Assembly (NCBI RefSeq): GCF_023343835.1
Contig: NC_064449.1
Span: 4,749,778 to 4,813,777, forward strand
Direction: 5' to 3'
Length of the DNA stretch: 64,000 nucleotides
Source: Lagopus muta
Taxonomy: Eukaryota > Chordata > Aves > Galliformes > Phasianidae
Positions 57,101 to 64,000 of the stretch are shown here, piece by piece. A model generated the notes under the pieces. It saw only the letters and a program-made list of their open reading frames with translations. It ran no database searches and was not told where the DNA came from. Position numbers and translations under genes: made by a program. How positions within the stretch are numbered: position 1 is the stretch's first letter; each line of letters begins with the position of its first letter.

Positions 57101-60100
57101 ACTGGAAAGATGTATAATACCAAAGCTGTACCCAAAGACAACCAAGATGAGCAGGAATTTCACTTGATAAAACTCCAGCAAAGCCTTACCTGGGTCTAAA
57201 CATGTAAATTTGCAGCACTCTTTAGGATCTTTGCGATACTGCTGACATCCCTGCGGCCGCTCACACAAAGCAGCCACACACATTTCTGGTTCACCATTGT
57301 GACATGTGCAGCTCAAGCAGGGATCATCCCCTTTCGGAGTAAAATAGTAGCCTTCGTCAACAATGTTGTCCTTGATATCAACACACGTCTGGCCTAGAAC
57401 AGAAATGCACATCAGTACCCACAACAACACCTGTCTGGCCTAGAAAAGAAATGCACATCAATAGCCAAGTGTCTGTGAGCCTGCCAGAGGTCCAGTTTGA
57501 TCTATTACAAAACATGACTCGTAAACATAAGCAGATCATCAGTTAAAAGCCAAACTTTGGCGTTTAAAACAACTTTTAAAAGAGTGGGGAAGATAAATGG
57601 ATTGCATGGAGATGTGCGGGGATGATTTACTGCTCAAAATGGACAAAGTGAATGCTAAGTATTTAATGGAATTGACACGCCTTCAGGTGTCCTCTTCAGG
57701 ACACACAGAAAAGCAGGCAGTCTGAGAAGGACAAGCTGCAATGCCATGTTTCCTGCAACTCCCTCCCAGCCTTCTGCTACCTAAAACAGCTGAATCTTCT
57801 CTGGACCAAATCTGCAGGACACTCTCAACAACAGGTCAGGTCTAAAAAGGAAGCCAGGCAAAATTAACTCCCTTGCCTGCATCTTCATCCCTGCACAGCA
57901 AGGAAGTTCAGATGGCTTTAGCCTACAGACTTAACAGGGAGGTACCAAAGCCAGAGAGAAGCGACACAGACTGCTCTGGGATCCTATAGCCTGAAACAAC
58001 TGGAAGTTGCTATATTCAAAAATACACCATAAATATGTGTTTATTCATTTTTAGGTGATGCTGATAATTTAAGAGTGATATTTACTAATAAAAAAAGGCA
58101 TATCCTAGCTGCTTAACAGTAACTTTTTAACAAAAAACTATACCGTGGCTGACAGCTACCCATTATGATGCCCCTATCTCAAATAAAATGTCACTTTTTT
58201 TTCCCTCCATTTCAATTTACTGGGCAACAGGCAGAAAAGATAACTAAGAGATTTCTCCATATTTGTTATACGCATATTTAAGGACACAAGACAGTTAACA
58301 CTAAACTAAAACCAACTTACTTCTTTTGCAGAGGAATGATGATTTCTCATAGCAGTTTTCAGCATACCAGCTGTGTAAACCATGGTGCCGAAGGGTAGGA
58401 AAATGGAAACACTGAAGCTGGGCACAAAGAACGTTTTCATTTTCAGACATAGCCGTACCAAAGATAGGGTCAGGGGGTAAAAATACTTCCGAAGAGCCTA
58501 GAACAAGATGCATTGGTATAAGCAGCCTGGGGGTAAGCAAAGCTTCAGAAAGGCTCTGTAATGTCACTCCTTTCATGCACACCAACGCTCTACAGGGCTA
58601 CTTGTCCCCAGCTTTAGCTCCCATTAGCAGCACTCCTCTGGGGAAAGGTAAAGAGCGGGGAGGGAAGGGGTGACTCACACAGAAGAGGCTGCAGTTTTCA
58701 AGGAGCCACGCAATTTTGCCATTCTGCAGTGATGTTCTCTTATCTCTACAAATGCTTCTCTCCAGAGTCCCATGGGGTTTGCCTGCCAGTTTGGATCTTC
58801 TAAGGGGAAATGGTGCAGGGACCAGTACACCTGAAGGTCTGCAAAACGCTCGTGGAGCAAGAACCCACACCAACCCTGAACACATTACCCCATGCTGCTC
58901 ATAGCTAAACAAAACACAGCTGTGATGCTGCTGCCACTGCACAGAGGTATGTGCTGCCGAGTGCTTCCAACCCATGCAACTGTTAAAAGGCTGCACTGAG
59001 ATGTGTTCAAAAGAGTGGGGACTCAGCATGAAGTTATTTCTCCCACGCCAGGGCATGAGAAATGTTGTAAGGGCATTGTACAGCTTTCAAAATTTAGCTT
59101 CTGACCAGTGTCTTACTGTTAGGTTAACTAGTTACTTACTTCTAAATCAACTGGTACTCAAAGTTGTGGAGCTTCATGTCAGGCCAAGAGACAATTGTGA
59201 GAATTGGTCTATGTGGACTTCAGAAGCCTCCTTTCCAAATCTGTGTGCTTAAACATTGACTTCAGCTCCTGCAGTCGCTCAGTTAGGCAGTCATGTCATG
59301 TGATGGCCTTTTTCAATATTTAGTCAGATGACTTTTAATGCAATTGGGCTCCCCCATCATTTTTTTGAGGGTTTAAGTTCCATATTTCCCAAGAGTGGAT
59401 AGAAGTTTTCAAGCTACAGAACCCTAAATCACTTTTGAAACAGATATTAGGAATTCACTGCCTTACTACAAGTCCAAGTCAAGGGAACTTAAGTAAAACC
59501 TTTCAGAATCTACTGAAAACTACTACTATGCTATATTTCATACATGTATTATTTTAGTAAATGACTTGCAAGCAAAAGACTAAATGGCACTGAGGATTTA
59601 AATTTATATAATGCATCAAGTTAAATACAACTTGTAATACAAACAGCTATCATGATTTTCTATAATTTGTGTCACCCTGGTTACAAACATTTGGTCAGCA
59701 GATGGCAGTGCAGTCAACGTTCTGAAGAGCAAAGGAAGGTCCTTTTAAGGAGAACCAGTTTTCTTCTAGGAATTCATAGGCAAAGCCTACCTGTATAAGC
59801 AGTTTTGTCCAGACTAGGCAACACAAACCCTTTAGAGAAAAAGGTGGAACCTCCCCTCGCCATCCCTCCGATGTTGAGAGGCACCTTTATGTGCTTTACT
59901 TGAAGGAACTAACAAAAATGTTCCTGCCTGCACAAGAAGGAGCAGTTTCCTCTGAATATTCAATCAAATCCTTTTAGGTAAATGGCAAGAGAAATCAATA
60001 CTTTTGTGTACGGCAGCACAGTGAAACAGCATCACCTCTGGAAAGCTGCGCAGGGTTCAACTACTCCTCGTGCGTCAAAAGTCGTATTTATCTAACTGCT

Positions 60101-63100
60101 CTCCAGATTTCTGCTCACAATTATGTATTGTACATAATGGAAAGCTATTCATGCAGATTTTCCATCAGTGGAAGTTGTGTATAAGAAGAAAACTACTCTG
60201 ATCAGTCTTCAAACGCTATACTGGAGTTCACAGTGCTGACGCTTCAAATACTGTTTTTTCATTTTCCATTTCCCTTGACCTGTACCAGCACAGCAGTTGG
60301 GCATTCAATTCTGCACACGAGAGTTCATACAACGACATTGAGATAAACTAATCACTTATCTGAATTAATTAAAAATAAAAGGCATAAAAACATATATTTG
60401 CATCTGCAGCAGAGGGGACTGCTGCTTTTGCAACCGAATAAGGTCAGCCAGTGTTAACCACTTCCGTTTTGATACTGTAAAGCAAAGCAGTTCCCCTACA
60501 GCATTTCAACACCATCAGTAACAGATGATGCTGTTCCTGCAGAAAATATCCACACTTTAAGATAGCTTCCATGAACCATTCAGCTCAGTAACAATTGTAG
60601 AGGCCTACCTTTGTAAGCTACTTCCCAGTGACCTTCCAGAGAGTGATTTCGGTTGGTGATTACATACTGATATCCAACCCAGAACCTACAAAAACAATTA
60701 AATTCTATTCTAAACATACAAGCCAAAAAACATACTGAGAAATTCAGAAACACTACACGGAACCTAATGATACCTTCATAATTAAAAATTAACTTTGAAA
60801 ACATTCTGAGGATCTTCTCCTTAAAATTTCAGCCTGTGAATTTGCAAAGTAAAGAGATAACACTGAATGAAGGCACTTAATAGTTTTCCATGTTCACAAA
60901 TCGCTCATGATGCCTTCCATTTCCATGCATATGCAACACACTCTTGTTATGACTGTGGTATTTTGAACCCAAAAACACTCACAGGCAAAAAACATATAAA
61001 TAAATGGTTTGCTGTGAAATAACAGAATGAAATACCCCAAGTCACCAAAGCCCAGTCCTTACAACTCATGATGGCATTTTATGTCATTCTCATCTCAAAC
61101 CTGCAGTCTTTGTCAGAAATGCTGGTGCTTAATGGAAACAAAAATTGTGTTGAAAATTTTAAAGACATATTATTCCTGTACAGTGCAGTGCAGCAATAAA
61201 TCACTGTAAAATTCATCTCCCCTGTGGTACTTCAAGATCACTAATATGGTGCTGACACAGCCCGAAAAAAGAAAGACTACAGTGGGTTGTAGCCTATTAA
61301 TCTACTAATATTATTTAAAACACAAAACCCAGAGATGGCCACTGCCATCTCTCAGCATGCTCTTGCAGGGTTGTTCACCTGAAATCAATGCTACCATTAG
61401 ATTTGCTAGACAAACCTAACTACCAGCAATTAAACCCCACAGAAACTGTTCTCGTGTGAGATCTCTGCTCCTCCCTTCACACTCACCTACGTTGGTCCTT
61501 CCTGACAAATGTCTTCTCTTCCAAGTCCCACTCCTGTGCCAGGATAAACCTCAGCTCCTGGTCTGCAGTGAAGGTGGCGAGGGATCCGTTCACCCGCTGA
61601 CATGTCTGCACGGCGTCCCAGTAGTTCTCCCCATTTAAATAGACTCTGTAACAGCTGGCTGTGCCCTCGTAGTGATGCCACCCTGTTGGGCACTTTCCTA
61701 GGAAACATGAAGAATAGAAGGGAAAGCATTCCCCCCAAATTAGGATCTTCAAGGTAATATATCCTCATCCGTTTATGACAATACAACGTGTAATCACTTG
61801 CATTTGTACACCCAACATACTGCGTCCATACTTCACCTCACCAGTAGGAGATGCAAGCACTATAAATCATGGGGACTTCCATAACTAATATTCTTCACAT
61901 AAGGATTTCTCTTAAATGGACTAAAAAACTCCTAGTGATGTTTCACTGCACTGCCACAGCCTTTAAATTCTTCAATTAAGACTGATAATCTACTAAGGAA
62001 GCTTTTCCCTGAACAGCTTTAAAAATCCAATCAGTCTGATCAATCCAAAACAAAACAAGCAGCAAGAAGCAGGAAGCATAAACCAGAGGTAGCTAACTTA
62101 ATGACTGCATCTTTCTATTAGGTGGTTTAAAAACAAGCCCAGCTTGCTTTGACGTTTTCAGCCTTCTTTTAAGGAACAGCCTCAGTAGAATTCACCTACT
62201 GCAGCTCAGTCTACCACTGATGATGATGGGGATTCTGGAGCAATGATTGTTTGCCTTGGAAAACTATCATTGCAACGTGCATCTTTAAGGATCAAGAAGG
62301 TGAAGGTATGAACTGTTGTCTCTGCTTTCTCTCAATTCTCTCAGAAGGGAATATGCAACAAAAGCCTTAAGGCATTTGTGGATGAGACAGACCCATGGGC
62401 TGTTGATGGCTGGCATTCTTGGAGGTGATGGTTAACTAATAAAATCTCAGAGGCAAGCTGATGAAATTTACAACAGACATGAAATACGATATTAGCACTT
62501 GCATTTGCAGTATTAATATTGCATGACACCTAATTAAGGTACTTTAAATTCACAAACTGCTTCACGTTTATTGCAAGCTTCAGGACTCCCTTCAGAAACA
62601 GTGATCTTTACCATCAAATAATGACACACATTTAGATCTGAATTCCCTTTAAGTGCCCTTCCTCAGTCACCATTTCTATTTAAGAAGCAATGGGATTGTT
62701 TAAGACCTGCTGGTCACGCCATTAGGATGGAACTGAATGCAATATTAACCAAACTGCAGAACATTACGGATTTTGCTGTATAGGTTTCTAAACTGTTTTA
62801 CTGTTCTCCACAAATGTGGCTAACAAGTTAGTATTGGAATCCACAACAGGTCAAAAGACCTATTTTAATAAGCTGCTCCTCTTCTTCCCCCTTTCTAAAA
62901 AAATAAAAGTAAAACTCAACAAAGAGATGAGTTTTGACTTTTGTTAATCACTTGACTTCTCCAGAATCCCACCATGCCTTCTTCTCTGCGTGTTCCATTC
63001 CTAGCCTGCCCCATCCATTCCTCCAAAGCTAATCAATGCTATCTCACTCCCAAATCACTGCATGATCCATGGAGCACAAGGAGATAGAAGCAAGAGAGGC

Positions 63101-63927
63101 TTAACATGTTTGGAGCCTGAAGAGATTCAGAGACATCAGTTACTCTGAGCTATCATTTGTGAGGAGGACAGTTGCAGAATATTTCTAAGTATTTAGATAA
63201 GGCTGGTAGCAAGATGCAGACAGCAGCACTAGCAGTGATGCAGGAAAGAGGGCAGGATGTTATTGGAGTGGTATTTTGGAAGATTCCCAACTGATGTATG
63301 GAAGTTAGATGGAAAAACCTACTCAGACACCACACTCTTCCTCGACAGACCTTCTCTTTAGAGATGCAAGTGAAGAATTTCCTCAAGTTCCTCTCTTCTT
63401 CAAGAATAGGATGCAAGTGAAGAATTTCCTCAAGTTCCTCTCTTCTTCAAGAATACATTCCTCTTAAAAAGGCTATGAAACTCACATCTGAGATGCACTT
63501 AGTTTATTTAAAAGTACTGTCAAAATGACTTCAATCAAAAGTAATTGATTGTTGCACAAAAACAAGACTGCAGAGGAAGCTGAGTACTCTGCATCTACCA
63601 GTCTGCTATATAAACCATGCATTATAACAGCACACATATAAACGAAACGTACAAAACCCTTCAAGAGTACGGAACGTGAACTAAAATTAGTCAAAAATCT
63701 ATGCAAGAGAAAACCCATTAATTTGCTTTTAAGACAAATTAGTCTGAGTTGTTAAACTAATTAGCAGAAAGATGGGCCAGATTTCCCAGGCTGCAACTTA
63801 CTGCTAAATCGGACAGGCTGTGCCACATTGACGGTGTGAAAGCGGGTCGTCTCTCCTCCTCTCCCTCGGTTGTGCCTGGAGTCCACATTCTCCTTCCCAT
63901 GGTAAGTGCGCTGGTCCCCTGTCAATC
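51198..63927 (-). CDS. DGCR2: DGCR2 integral membrane protein (last eight coding exons)
   Basis: Exons on the - strand join in exact phase: 63802-63927, 61487-61697, 60609-60685, 58321-58497, 57190-57393, 53160-53312, 52242-52478 and 51198-51439. They give about 475 of some 550 residues; the signal peptide and LDL-receptor A domain lie beyond the right edge. Order: a linker ending in NVAQPVRFS, a C-type lectin domain over three exons ([29 protein letters not shown]), a cysteine-rich VWFC-like domain ([17 protein letters not shown]), a membrane helix ([19 protein letters not shown]) with a basic RLRQRRRER stop, and a tail with two DPPPPY motifs typical of WW-domain ligands, ending SLNTIV. A cell-surface adhesion/receptor-like protein. 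The conserved extracellular part and tail leave little doubt. Confidence 0.95.
53943..53993. repeat. 12-base tandem repeat in a DGCR2 intron
   Basis: About four imperfect copies of a CAGATCCACAAG-like unit. Confidence 0.75.
56450..56602 (-). mobile_element. CR1 LINE 3' fragment (-) in a DGCR2 intron
   Basis: GTGGCTGAGGTTGGAAGGGA, CATCTAGCCCAAGCCCCTGC and AGGGCTTTGAATAACCTCCC are the reverse strand of the CR1 3' end, starting near AGTCATAG. Confidence 0.9.
57388..57468. repeat. 46-base tandem duplication over a DGCR2 splice acceptor
   Basis: TCTGGCCTAGAACAGAAATG at 57388 and TCTGGCCTAGAAAAGAAATG at 57434 begin two near-identical units. On the - strand each holds a TTCTAG|GCCAGAC acceptor. 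Confidence 0.85.
63364..63457. repeat. 47-base perfect tandem duplication
   Basis: Two copies starting at 63364 and 63411 (ATGCAAGTGAAGAATTTCCT) appear identical over at least 45 bases, so the event is recent. It is in a DGCR2 intron. Confidence 0.92.
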
Positions 63928-64000
63928 CTAAGGACAAGAAGGAACAGTCAGTACCAGGGAAAGATGGAACAAAGCAGAGCTGGTTTTGCTAAGCTTTCTG

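Noticed and set aside
1-64000. CRISPR arrays, tRNA or rRNA genes, bacterial operons
   Set aside because: The window is vertebrate nuclear DNA; no spaced direct-repeat array or tRNA/rRNA fold was recognised.

Overview
The window is nuclear DNA from a bird. It holds the whole immunoglobulin lambda light-chain (IGL) locus with its flanks. Evidence for a bird: one rearrangeable V gene faced by dozens of broken V copies in both orientations, a single J and C, CR1 LINE fragments as the only clear interspersed repeat, and a C-lambda domain of the chicken/duck type. The C-lambda and V sequences differ from the chicken ones I remember, so I do not name a species.

Layout: (1) 1-2275, + strand, the 3' end of a CD300/pIgR-like receptor (last part of a V-set domain, transmembrane exon, short tyrosine-bearing tail). 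(2) 3899-4493, +, VPREB3, two exons. (3) 4720-7159, +, a four-exon VPS29-like gene behind a CpG-rich, TATA-less promoter with repeated YY1-type motifs; it looks like a diverged, intron-containing paralog of the retromer subunit. (4) 7900-28550, a 20 kb array of about 33 V-lambda pseudogenes and fragments. Most lack leader, promoter or recombination signal; they are arranged in head-to-head and tail-to-tail pairs and share blocks of flanking sequence copied in direct and inverted orientation. (5) 30209-34411, +, the working cassette: octamer, TATA box, leader exon, VL1, 23-spacer RSS, then a 12-spacer RSS with the only J, an AT-rich J-C intron and the C-lambda exon. (6) 34.4-40.6 kb, no gene; it contains a cluster of an octamer and E-boxes about 3.5 kb 3' of C (candidate light-chain enhancer or hypermutation-targeting element), simple repeats and a CR1. 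(7) 40599-44121, - strand, carbonic anhydrase 15 (CA15), eight exons, GPI-anchored and apparently active. (8) 46953-63927, -, DGCR2, the last eight coding exons and a long 3' UTR. The CA15-DGCR2 pair matches the neighbourhood known from mouse.

How it works together: VL1 joins J using a 12/23 signal pair. The pseudogenes share the framework and differ in the CDRs, as expected of sequence donors for AID-driven gene conversion. VPREB3 belongs to the same B-cell programme. VPS29-like, CA15 and DGCR2 are unrelated neighbours that mark the locus borders. Exon borders below were set by eye from splice consensus and reading phase; the CA15 and DGCR2 phases close exactly.
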